Assembly: GCA_014526335.1 (NCBI GenBank)
Contig: JACTAT010000085.1
Coordinates: 169,377 to 233,376 of the forward strand
Direction: 5' to 3'
Source of the DNA: Chrysaora quinquecirrha
Taxonomy: Eukaryota > Cnidaria > Scyphozoa > Semaeostomeae > Pelagiidae
Length of the DNA: 64,000 bases
Both the position numbers and the translations under genes were made by a program. Position 1 is the stretch's first letter; each line of letters begins with the position of its first letter. The notes below the pieces were generated by a model. That model did no database searches. It was not told the DNA's origin and saw nothing but the letters and a program-made list of their open reading frames with translations. Shown here in pieces: positions 12,031 through 22,123 of this stretch.

Positions 12031-12470
12031 AACCATGTAGTCTCGTTTTCATTATGAAGTCGAAAGTAAAGCAAAATGGCGGCGAAGAGCAAGGGTGGAT
12101 GGAAGGAGGAGACAGGTTATTAGGTAATCTATGAACGAGCTATGAACATAGTGTTTGCAGCATAGGCAGAAGAAATCTTTGCATTATCTTTTTACTGTAG
12201 AAACCTTGAAAGTTATCTCTTACTTTTGGCCTTTTTGGCCTTACAAACTTTTGGCCTACTAGGTACCTAGCGTAACCCTCAACCCGGGGTGACTTGGGAC
12301 TGCTGGGTTACTTTGGACGAAAATATTGTTTCTTCCTTTTGCTTTTGTGGTGGCGCTTGAGAAGCTTAAGAAATCATTAATTAAGTTTTTTAAAGTTGTT
12401 TGACGGTGAAACTCTTGCTTTTACTGGAAATTTAACAACTCAATCCAGAACAGAAACTCTCAAAAAACCG
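12031..12470 (+). repeat. Left-arm spacer shared with the right arm
   Basis: This segment matches 53520-53720 plus 54604-54830 in reverse complement. Landmarks are ATGTAGTCTCGTTTTC, GGAGGAGACAGGTTATTAGG, ACTGTAGAAACCTTG, GGCCTACTAGGTACCTAG and TTCTTCCTTTTGCTTTTG. The left copy lacks the 883-bp insertion that splits the right copy at GGTACCTA, so it serves as the empty site. Confidence 0.8.
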
Positions 12471-13650
12471 GCTCGCAAATTTATCGCAATTGGCCTAAAT
12501 CAAGTGAATTTGTTTTGATGTCTTTTCTCGCGAGCAGATGGAACCTTCTGCAAAATTTCTTGTAAGATCTTCTTTTTTTGACTCATTTGGAAATTTTTTG
12601 TAGCTTTTTTCCTCGTCGAAATATGTCTTGATTTATTCCATGCGAAAACATTACGTCTGTCCGAAGTCACCCCAGAGTAGGCGGGATGACTTTGGACGAT
12701 TTGTTCTTTAATTACTGTTGAGATAAGATCATGCAAATAACAGACACCAGTTTTCAAATTAACTAAGGGCCTTTGTTACTTCAATCAAAGAGTTAAAAGA
12801 ATAATATCGTTAGTTTTTGTAATATTCATAGAAATAGACCAAAAAGTGTCCGAAGTCACCCTGGTTGACAGTACTATCCACAGGCTACACACAAGACAAA
12901 ACCAAACTCAACTCACACTAACTAACTACCTTGTACCACAAGCACATGTCTTTCTTTCTTTTTATGCACCTTTCCTTTCTTTCCTATTCACTATTCCATG
13001 GTCATGCTGTCTATTTTCAGATTTATGTATTGGAATTAATCCTGTTTCAATTCTTGTGTAGCTTCTTCAATGTTTATGTCTTTGTTTCAGATCAAAAGAC
13101 AGAGGACAATGGATCTTGTTCTGAAAAGTCCATGAATAAGCAATTTGGAGCATGATTTACTACTGATTTGCAACTTGATGAAGTAATGCCAATGAACCCT
13201 TAGGAATTAACTTATTAAACCTTAAATAGTATTTCATTTGTGGATTTCATTTTGACTTCCATTTTAAAGCCATCAAAAAAAGGGCATTTTTTGTAAAAAA
13301 TTGGTTCTTTGTAGAAAATGTAAAAATGTGATATTTTAACTTGAGACGGACATGTCATACTCTTGAATCTATTTTTTAACATATTATATTGATCTTTGAA
13401 AGAAAGGAGCAAATTAAGCTTTCAAACGTAGAGGGAAAACAAACTTTAAGCCCTTGCTGTTGGCAAACTGAGAAAGAATATTCAAATATTGCTAAATCTC
13501 CAATCATCTCGAATCACAACTATTCAATAGTTTTCTTTGGTTGAAAACTGAACATTTGCTAATTGAGCATTCTTGCAAATACTTCTGTATGTATTGTTTA
13601 ATTTTTTCCCTTTCTTGTCGTGCCTGAAAATTTATGGAATATTTGAAAAT
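12471..13650. other. Left-arm segment without a right-arm counterpart
   Basis: From about 12471 the homology with the right arm stops. The motif GTCCGAAGTCACCC occurs at 12659 and 12848 and in partial form near 12290. Otherwise the sequence is AT-rich with no recognised gene. It may be a piece inserted into the left arm or one lost from the right. Confidence 0.5.
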
Positions 13651-13669
13651 ACACGTTTCATTATCTCTT

Positions 13670-15975
13670 TCAAGATGTTTTTTTCACAGACTCAATACTT
13701 CTACATAAACTCTCAAAGATGTAATGTATGAATGAATTATTTTTGATGAATTTATTAGTTAAGGTTTGGTTGCTTTCTCTGTTATACACCCAAACAATGT
13801 GCATGTCAAACACTCGCATATGCAGTGAAACACCAGGATAAATATGGAGGGGGGATTTAAGATTTCGCAGAATCCGGGTTTGGACCATTTTGGCCTCGGG
13901 TTTTTCCGAAAATTGTAAAGGTTTTCGGGTGAGGCATGGTAAATGGGCAACGGATTTTGCCATTTTTCTAGTCCAGGTTTCTGATATTGTAGTAAAAAAT
14001 GTCCGGGTTTTCAACCTGACAAAGGATGTCAATGCGTAAACTTCTAAAACAGTTGTCGAAACTAAGGTCATCCGGGTTTTCGGGTTTGTCCAAATTTTCT
14101 TTCGGAATTTCAGGTTTTGATACCCCCTAAAGCCCCCCTCCATAAAATGTTTAGCAAGAGCAGTTTTTTTAAGATTCTTGAGTAGAAGTTTGTTAAGAAT
14201 TATGAATAACTCCAAAACAACTTTAGATTTAAAAGAGTCAATCATTATTTACCGAGATCCCAGCGAGATAAGAAATAGGAAAGTTAGGGCAACGACTTAT
14301 GTAGAGGTGTACCTACGTCAGTATCCCTCTTTATAGATACAGTTTTTCAATTTTTCACTTCTATATGAACATAATGTATGAATGAAAATATATCTTTGAT
14401 TTTTGGTGAATTTTTAGTATAGACTTGGTTGCTTCTCGGTTATACACCCAAACAATGTTCATTTCCAACACTCGCATATGCAGCGAAACACCCGGATACA
14501 TAGAATGTTTAGCAAGAGCAGTTTTTTTAAGATTCTTGAGTAGAAGTTTGTTCAGAATTATGAATAACTCCAAAACAACTTTAGATTTAAAAGAGTCAAT
14601 CATTATTTACCGAGATCCAAGCGAGATAAGAAATAGGAAACTTAGGGCAACGACTTATGTAGAGGTGTACCTACGTCAGTATCCCTCTTTATAGATACAG
14701 TTTTTCAGTTTTTCACTACTATATGTACATAATGTATGAATGAAAATATATTTTTGATTTTTTGTGAATTTTTAGTATAGACTTGGTTGCTTCTCGGTTA
14801 TACACCCAAAAAATGTTCATTTCCAACACTCGCATATGCAGCGAAACACCCGGATACATAGAATGTTTAGCAAGCGCAGTTTTTTAAGATTCTTGAGTAG
14901 AAGTTTGTTCAGAATTATGAATAACTCCAAAACAACTTTAGATTTAAAAGAGTCAATCATTATTTACCGAGATCCCAGCGAGATAAGAATTAGGAAAGTT
15001 AGGGCAACGACTTATGTAGAGGTGTACCTACGTCAGCATCCCTCTTTATAGATACAGTTTTTCAGTTTTTCACTTCTATATGAACATAATGTATGAATGA
15101 AAATATATCTTTGATTTTTGGTGAATTTTTAGTATAGACTTGGTTGCTTCTCGGTTATACACCCAAACAATGTTCATTTCCAACACTCGCATATGCAGCG
15201 AAACACCCGGATACATAGAATGTTTAGCAAGAGCAGTTTTTTTAAGATTCTTGAGTAGAAGTTTGTTCAGAATTATGAATAACTCCAAAACAACTTTAGA
15301 TTTAAAAGAGTCAATCATTATTTACCGAGATCCCAGCGAGATAAGAAATAGGAAAGTTAGGGCAACGACTTATGTAGAGGTGTACCTACGTCAGTATCCC
15401 TCTTTATGGATACAGTTTTTCAATTTTTCACTTCTATATGAACATAATGTATGAATGAAAATATATCTTTGATTTTTGGTGAATTTTTAGTATAGACTTG
15501 GTGCTTCTCGGTTATACACCCAAACAATGTTCATTTCCAAAACTCGCATATGCAGCGAAACACCCGGATACATAGAATGTTTAGCAAGAGCAGTTTTTTT
15601 AAGATTCTTGAGTAGAAGTTTGTTCAGAATTATGAATAACTCCAAAACAACTTAAGATTTAAAAGAGTCAATCATTATTTACCGAGATCCCAGCGAGATA
15701 AGAAATAGGAAAGTTAGGGCAACGACTTATGTAGAGGTGTACCTACCTCAGTATCCCTCTTTATAGATACAGTTTTTCAGTTTTTCACTTCTATATGAAC
15801 ATAATGTATGAATGAAAATATATCTTTGATTTTTTGTGAATTTTAGTATAGACTTGGTTGCTTCTCGGTTATACACCCAAACAATGTTCATTTCCAACAC
15901 TCGCATATGCAGCGAAACACCTGGATACATAGAATGTTTAGCAAGAGCAGTTTTTTTAAGATTCTTGAGTATGCT
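13670..15975. repeat. Satellite array with ~357-bp period
   Basis: TTATACACCCAAACAATG (and a one-base variant) starts at about 13782, 14440, 14796, 15154, 15512 and 15866. Apart from the first interval, which holds a 298-bp insertion, spacing is 355-358 bp. Each unit contains CGAAACACCCGGATACATAG, ACTCCAAAACAACTT and AGAGGTGTACCTACGTCAG. Units 2-6 are nearly identical. The recurring ~70-100-codon frames on both strands are copies of the same satellite frame, have no family resemblance and are not annotated as genes. Confidence 0.95.
13845..14142. mobile_element. 298-bp MITE with TA target duplication inside the satellite
   Basis: The ends are TGGAGGGGGGATTTAAG and CTAAAGCCCCCCTCCA, inverted with small mismatches. 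Neighbouring satellite units supply the empty site (GGATACATAGAATG). The filled site reads GGATAAATA, insert, TAAAATG, giving a TA duplication as in Tc1/mariner-type insertions. The interior is rich in CCGGGTTT blocks and has no coding potential. Confidence 0.8.
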
Positions 15976-16089
15976 CTGATGTAGGCTTTGATTTGTAATT
16001 AGGCTGATCTAGGCTTAGGTAGATTTGTAAGAAGGCCTTTATAGGTCTTTGATTGTTTTTCTCCGCTAATAACTTCAAAATAATTTTCG
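15976..16089. other. Short junction between satellite and minisatellite B
   Basis: Contains GGCCTTTATAGGTCTTTGATTG, cut off from the last satellite unit after TTCTTGAGTA. It resembles the reverse complement of a right-arm piece near 53190 (CAATCAAAGGCC), suggesting a remnant of the original arm flanking the satellite insertion. Confidence 0.4.
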
Positions 16090-16740
16090 GCATATGATAA
16101 TATTTTGCTGTTTGCTAGGAGTTTTCCTTCTCCAATAACTATTCCCAAAAGGTCTCTTTAAAGCTACTTTAAAAATTGGTTTGCTAGGAGTTTTCCTTCT
16201 CCAACAATGGTACATTGGTTTGCTAGGAGTTTTCCTTCTCCAATAACTATTGAAAAAAGGTCTATAAAACTACTTTAAAAATTGGTTTGCTAGGTGTTTT
16301 GCTTCTCCAACAATGGTACATTGGTTTGCTAGGAGTTTTCCTTCTCCAATAACTATTCAAAAAAGGTCTATAAAACTACTTTAAAAATTGGTTTGCTAGG
16401 AGTTTTCCTTCTCCAACAATGGTACATTGGTTTGCTAGGAGTTTTCCTTCTCCAATAAATATTGAAAAAAAGATCTATAAAACTACTTTAAAAATTGGTT
16501 TGCTAGGAGTTTTCCTTCTCCAACAATGGTACATTGGTTTGCTAGGAGTTTTCCTTCTCCAATAACTATTCAAAAAGGTCTATAAAACTACTTTAAAAAT
16601 TGGTTTGCTAGGAGTTTTCCTTCTCCAATAACTATTCAAAAAAGTTCTATAAAACTACTTTAAAAATTGGTTTGCTAGGAGTTTTCCTTCTCCAACAACA
16701 ATACATTGGTTTGCTAGGAGTTTTCCGTCTCCAACAACAA
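16090..16740 (-). repeat. Minisatellite B, left array
   Basis: On the minus strand the core is GGAGAAGGAAAACTCC followed by TAGCAAACCAA, repeated about 13 times. Linkers alternate between a short one (ATGTACCATTGTT) and a longer one containing TTTTATAGACC. The GGAG and CTCC of each core can pair. The array starts right at the 3' end of the minus-strand transposase gene, whose last codons run into it. The same array lies inverted at 51103-52985. Confidence 0.95.
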
Positions 16741-17070
16741 TAACGTGATTAAAGATACTGATTTACTAGAATAACCAACGAAAGTCCTTAATTCACAACT
16801 TTCCAACAGACGTTTCTTGTTTTCCAGGTGCTTTATTTTGCCAACAATCAGGGCCTTGGTTTTGCAGCTCACATTTCTGGCTTTATCATCCATTCTTGAA
16901 AGAGCTTCGTTGAATATAACCACTAGATCCTGGATAGTAGTGCTGAAACTTACTTTATCCATGGTCTCCATGCACACTGTCAGCAGCACAGACTCAAGTG
17001 CTGTCCATGGCCCTGCTGATTGGGGAAGCTCATTTGCTGTCAAGAAACTGCTGCCTCGCATCTTTTTATA

Positions 17071-17462
17071 TCAGAGATGGGAATGGCGTTTTCTTTTTAT
17101 AGCTGGTCCCATCAGTTGGTCTATATTTTCTTTCTTTCCAAATTGATTTTGGCAGTTCAAACAAGCACAATATTCATTGCACTTTTGGCTATGTTGAAAG
17201 CATGGACATTTACATTTTCTCTGTCCTGCCAGGTCAGTGCAAGAAACGAAATTCTGCTTTGTCCGCCGGTGTCCCAATCCACATCTGCAGGATAATTCCA
17301 TTAATTTCTCTTCTTTCATTTTTTGATTTCCGCAGCCTTTACAAGAGCATTTGATATTACATAGAAGCTGCTTTTTGTAACAAGGACACCTTGTTTTATA
17401 TTGCTGCGTATCTTTGCAAGCTATCCCAACTGTTTTGTTTTTCCCACAGCTGCATTGAGACC
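17071..17462 (-). CDS. Two CXC (tesmin/TSO1-type) repeats
   Basis: The first repeat runs CSCGKNKTVG, RCPCYKKQLLC, CSCKGCGN. The second runs CRCGLGHRRTK, RKCKCPCFQHSQKC, CACLNCQN. This matches the paired Cys-rich DNA-binding domains of tesmin/TSO1/LIN-54 proteins, which bind zinc and AT-containing DNA. In this element the domain could recognise repeats in the arms (inference). A TGA at 17071-17073 interrupts the frame, which then continues in phase as YKKMRGSSFLTANELPQS down to 16714. Confidence 0.8.
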
Positions 17463-17979
17463 CTGAAACAAAAGGCACAATGTGTTGTCATGTTTCAATA
17501 CTAGTTTCAACATATCAAATTTCTTCAACTCACATGATATTTTAAAAATCAACATATGTCCCACTACTTCTCCTGCCACTGGAATGCCTAAATTTCACCC
17601 AAGTTATTGATGTATGATTGTATGCAAAATTGGCATTCTATTTATGAATAAATCCAAAATGCTAGGCCTATCATTTTGATAACAGGAATAAGTGCCCTCT
17701 TTAAGAATTAGTGTAAATTAGCTTGTACTATTTTAAACCTATTATGTAACTAAATTTAGATAAAGGATGAAAAAAGGGGGCAAAGGAAGCTCTTTTCATC
17801 ATGTTTAACTATTTTTGTATAAACAATTTGATTTTAAATTGGATTAGAAAAAAATAAAACATTTCTCTCTACCAAAATGTCAACATGTCATCATTATTCA
17901 ATGGCAAAAAACATATACTTTTTGAACTATCATACAAAAATAAACTGTTTTTGAAAACTAAGAAATAGAAGCTCATTAC

Positions 17980-18862
17980 CTGATGAGATTGTTTTTCCAT
18001 TTTTAGTTGCTGTTACCTCTGTTGCTTCAGTGGCCTCTGAAGTTGCATCATAATGGCCAGGTCTATATGCCACAAACAAAACAGATTCTGTCAGGATATT
18101 GTCAGGAACAAATGGTACCATATTCATCTCAAATGATGATGTCAGCACAAAGATTGCAACTCCAAGTATATCTGCACAAACTTTTGTTACCAAATCATCG
18201 ATATTATTTGCCCAGACACCTGATTCTCTGAATATTGCAACTGAACCCAGTGCGTGCTCTGAATTAGCTATGAATGGCTTATAACTTTCATTGTGTTCTA
18301 TTGCATCAACAAACAATTGCCTCAGTTTGAAGGAATCATTTTCCTCTGACTGCAAAGTAAGACCCAAAGAGTTTAAATGGTTTTTAAATACCTCTTTCTC
18401 ATCTTTGTCTTGTTGGAGAAGTACAGTTTTCTTCAATTGCCTGATAATAGCCCTAAATGCACAATTACCATCTGCTGGTATTTGATCAACTTCAAGACCA
18501 AAACTAGCAAGATTTCTATTGAGCTTACTTCTTGCACAATTCTGGTCAATCGCATCAGTGCTGGCACAATGCAACAAGTTTACATTTGATTGCATTGTTA
18601 ATGGTACATCAAAAACATCAATGCTTCTATTACTGGAACGATTTTCAACATTAGTCAGTACTCTGAAAAAAGTTATGGTATGGCTTATTATACGTGACAT
18701 TATACCATCGGACAGTACATCATTCATTGACTTACAATTCTCTAAATCAGGTATGTTCTCTACTGTTTTTGTTATTCTGATAGTTTCAGTGCTATCTTTA
18801 GAATGAAATGAAGAAAAGTTTGATTTACTTTCATAGTTTTTTGTACTAGTCTTGTCTGCTAA
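17980..18862 (-). CDS. OTU cysteine-protease domain
   Basis: The frame is open from 18862 to the donor at 17979. A Ser/Asn-rich linker leads to VDQIPADGNCAFRAIIRQL, the OTU catalytic box with Asp and Cys. It is followed by a helical stretch (LRQLFVDAIEHNESY) and ends with LFVAYRPGHYDATSE, which provides the catalytic His. All three expected residues are present, so this domain could have been active. OTU domains remove ubiquitin or related modifiers; in transposon proteins they may protect the transposase or alter host chromatin (inference). The frame shows no breaks. Confidence 0.8.
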
Positions 18863-19271
18863 AAAAAAAATTTATGACATATGCCTCAATAGGTGGGTGA
18901 ATCATTATTTTTTTGTTACAGTGATGTTTCTTTCCCAGCTTTTTGCAATTATATGTGAAAAAGAGCACTGCTAATATTGCTTGTATCAGTTCAGGACAAA
19001 TATTCACTACTCCCCGTAGAACTGAACTATTTAGTAGCTTGTGCAAGCGTTCGTTACCTTCTGTTCCACTTCCCACACAGAGATCCGAAAGGCAACCCTT
19101 CTCAATATGAACTTGTAACTTTCTAATTTCATCATAAATGTTCTCTTTATTTTGTGATTGCAATTTATCAATCCTTGAACTCCATCTTGTTAAAAAATTA
19201 TTTAAATTCTCATTAATCAGTGCAGGTTCTGCAGTTTCTTTCTTCCTTTTCTTTTCTTCATCACCATTCAT
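18846..19271 (-). pseudogene. Transposase C-terminal part
   Basis: This frame begins right after a one-base shift and carries HIEKGCLSDLCVGSGTEGN with NERLHKLLNSSVLRGV behind it. The Glu in GTEGNE is the likely third catalytic acid of a DDE/RNase H-fold transposase. It ends in a poly-T run (ten As on +). Removing one T would keep the frame open into the OTU domain, so the break is a homopolymer indel, real or from sequencing. Confidence 0.6.
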
Positions 19272-20506
19272 AGAAAAATAAGTCCAAATTCTTTACAAAA
19301 CAAGAGCGCCTCCGGAGAGGTTTTGTCTGGAAACTGTCGCACAACACGTTGAACTGCATGAAAAAGGTCAAGTTTTACGTTTGTTTTTTCACCCAAAATT
19401 GATTTGTAAAACTCTTCTTCTCCTGAAGGTCCACAGCACTTGTCCACCACAATACAATTTAGAGAAATTCCCTTAGTTGCCATTCTATCTCTTACATTTT
19501 CCAGTAGATCCCTTATGTCGTTGTGTGACGTTGAATGTGTTAAACGCCAATCGATACCTTCTTTGTTCTCATTTAAAAGTATAAATAAATTATTAAATTA
19601 TTTTACATATTTTCCATCAGATTGGCGGAATGTACCGACAGATTTGCTGACATGAAAAGTATGATTAGTTGAAATGAAGGCATGGGCCAGCATCTTATCC
19701 ATCACACCTCTATAAAATGCCTTGTTCCTCTCAAAGTCATCCAAAAATATTTGTATCAATTTGTCAGAAGAAGGAAAACTGAACATAATCCGTTGCAAAA
19801 AATCGTCTCCATTGAGGTCGCTTTGTTTTTCTGTCAATTGGTTAACGTCTTCGCACTGCATAGATTCCCTGTTTGAAGATCTTATCAAGAATTGTCCGAA
19901 TCTTCGTTGATAAACCAGGTAGTTCAAGCCGCTGATTGTGTCAGACATCTGTGAAAATGTCATGCCATGCTGTACCCATTCGTTTACCATATCAATAAGG
20001 TTTTCAGTAACTGCACTTCTGAAGTAGATACGGATGGGAAACAGCTTTCTTATTTCAAGAGGGAGACTCTGCAGTATATCAGTGCTTGCCGAGAGCAATT
20101 CATGATTAAATGGACAGTTGTAAAAGCGTTGAACGAGTAGTAAATTCTCTCCAACATCATAAACTAACCTTGGGCTGCGCGTTCCCTTCTTGAGCAATGA
20201 ATTCGTCCAGGTCCCACATTGAACAACGCAGTTATGAGTTTGACACTTGATCGAAACGTTGTGGTGCTGCAATGGGCACCACAAGAAAACACGAGGCAGC
20301 AGAAAGTCATTCTTGCTTGCTTTTTCTTTTGGCGTCCAGCGTGGTGGCTCGATTATATTATCAAAGCGATCATTCAATGGATCTCTCTCGAAATTTTCAA
20401 TTATTCTCTTTAAATAGGCATCACTCTCTTTATTCAGTATAATCCCTTGTATTACGTGATCCAGAGACACAAGGGTCAGTAGTAGTTGATACTGAAACAA
20501 TTTCAT
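19269..20506 (-). pseudogene. Transposase N-terminal and first catalytic part
   Basis: The N-terminal region has LWCPLQHHNVSIKCQTHNC and CGTWTN, a Cys/His pattern of the kind catalogued as DUF6729 in repeated animal proteins (from memory). It is followed by IRIYFRSAVTENLIDMV. The catalytic start reads AFISTNHTFHVSKSVG; relatives as I recall them have D-H-T-F here, so the first acidic residue appears changed to Asn. After the TAA at 19598 the same frame continues GIDWRLTHSTSHND, then CIVVDKCCGPS, which supplies a second Asp, and VKLDLFHAVQRVVRQF. Upstream of the first Met another frame (VGKEYVAIESKDEIVS) looks more protein-like, pointing to a frameshift near 20450 and a start further out. Confidence 0.65.
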
Positions 20507-20560
20507 CCTTAGACTCGATAGCTACATATTCTTTACCCACTGACACAATACTTGTGAGCA

Positions 20561-21624
20561 CGATTGAGAGCGTGATTACTTATTTAACGATTAACACTAT
20601 TTCCTTTTCAAGGCTTTTTTGATTTCCTTGTCACGGATGGCATAGACCCTCGATATTTTGTGTTGCAATGCTTTAAATCTACTTGTTCTATTACGTTACG
20701 TTGCTTGGTGATTAACGAAGTTACTTAACCATGTAGCTAGTTACACTGTTTTTCGTTTTCTAGTAACACGAAATTAGAAATTTTGTGCTTTATGTAGTAA
20801 AAATCAGTGCACACTAAGCAAAGCTGTGCTGTGACTGCATACACTTTTTTAATTAATAAGCAATCGCTCAACTGTGCTGAACTGACCTGAACATTAAGCA
20901 ACTTAAGGGTTCAACTGAATTACTGTAAGCAACTAAGAAGTCAAACAGTCAAGCTTATACGCTTTCTTGTTAGGAAATTGTTTCTTCTTATGTTTTGTTG
21001 AACTTCTTTAGGTTTGTAACGTTTTTCTATTTAGTGTCTCCAAAAAGTCGTGTTGTAGGCCTAAGAGTTGATGATTTTGAGGATTTTGACCCGCGAAGTC
21101 AGGGATGGTTGTTAGGTACAAAAATGTTTAGCAACTTTTAAGCCACTTTGAGGGCTGGATTAAAGCCCAGTTGCTTGTTAAAAAAGTGTATTGGGGCATT
21201 TGTGCTTTGAGAATTGAATTTTTACGTTTCGATCTCCTTTGTGATTTTTGGGATATTAGAGAGTATCTATTATTTCTTGCAATTCAAGAAAATCTGAAAC
21301 GACAGTTTCTGTTATAAAATGCCACAAATCAACAAGCTGAACTTTATGTAAATGACCAAATTTTCTGAGGACGAGAGGTGAATTACTTCTAAAAACTGAA
21401 ATTCTTGTGATGTCCGTTGGATTCAATACGTTGTATCAAGGTTGTGTAAGGATTTCTTAGAGTTTTCTAGATAGTTCAAAATTTACCAACGCAAAAATTC
21501 TTTTGATAATGAATCTAACAAATATTGGATTTGAACTTGAAAAGTTGGGGTTAGGCTTGGAATACGTAAGGACCATACCCAAATTTCTTTTAGACGTTGC
21601 CTTCATGGTTGGTAACTTAGCTTA
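20561..21624. other. Upstream region of the leftward gene
   Basis: This AT-rich stretch has no recognised gene. It should hold the promoter and any 5' exon of the minus-strand transposase gene. I see no clear core promoter motif. Confidence 0.4.
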
Positions 21625-21941
21625 CACGCATTTTTTTTGTAAGGAAGTTCGTCTCAGGCTCAGTACTGAATATTCCTTAAATGACAGCCAAATTTGAGCA
21701 CTCAAAATTCCTTAGCAATTCCACAACTTTAATACTTGTTTCTTAAAAATAAACCCAGTGACAAGGGAATAAAGGGACATGAAGGTGTCAGAAGATGAAT
21801 AGAAATGAATACTAATTAAACAGAAAGAGTATTGATTGCTCGTTTTATACATGTAAGTGATCAGCTTCACAAGACTTCATCATTTTTAATAAAATCAGAT
21901 TCCTTAATAGTCTCTGATCCAGTACTGGAATTCCTTCTAAA

Positions 21942-22049
21942 TGTTAGATGTGACTTTTATATTATCCTTATTATTATTATTATAACTTAGTAACCTCGTT
22001 TTGTTAGTAGCCTCGTTTTAGTTTTGTTCGTTGATTTGAGAATACAACA
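21942..22049 (+). repeat. 5' LTR (108 bp)
   Basis: Begins TGTTAGATGTGAC and ends GAATACAACA, with canonical TG..CA termini. It includes a short TTATTATTATTATTA run. It matches the 3' LTR throughout by eye. LTRs this short are uncommon but known for compact gypsy elements. Confidence 0.92.
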
Positions 22050-22065
22050 TGGCGCTGCGAGCACG
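22050..22065 (+). promoter_or_regulatory. Putative tRNA primer-binding site
   Basis: TGGCGCTGCGAGCACG lies directly after the 5' LTR. It starts with TGG, complementary to a tRNA 3' CCA end. The priming tRNA was not identified. Confidence 0.6.
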
Positions 22066-22123
22066 CGAGAACAGTAACTGAAAGTTTTTGGCTTTCACAC
22101 CTTGAAGAAACGACATTTACATC

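Larger units (their letters stand above)
16714..20560 (-). pseudogene. Transposase-OTU-CXC gene of the giant element, broken
   Basis: One large exon (about 20560-17980) is joined by a GTAATG donor and TTTGTTTCAG acceptor to a 3' exon (17462-16714). Domain order is: Cys/His N-terminal region; DDE-like transposase core; OTU protease; two CXC repeats; and a basic/Leu-rich tail. Breaks seen are a likely frameshift near 20450, an in-frame TAA at 19598-19600, a frameshift near 19268, a frameshift in a ten-A run at 18861-18870, and an in-frame TGA at 17071-17073. The gene points at the left arm and ends at its minisatellite B. Cys-rich domains combined with peptidase modules recall the KDZ/Zisupton class of large eukaryotic transposases; that link is inference. 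Confidence 0.7.

Noticed and set aside
10242..12092. Overlapping open frames of up to 153 codons in minisatellite A
   Set aside because: They are translations of a 95-bp repeat in several phases, with repeated peptides such as NPATQAY and no conserved domain.
13670..15930. Recurring 60-190-codon frames on both strands
   Set aside because: They are the same satellite unit read repeatedly, with no start context, splice signals or family resemblance.
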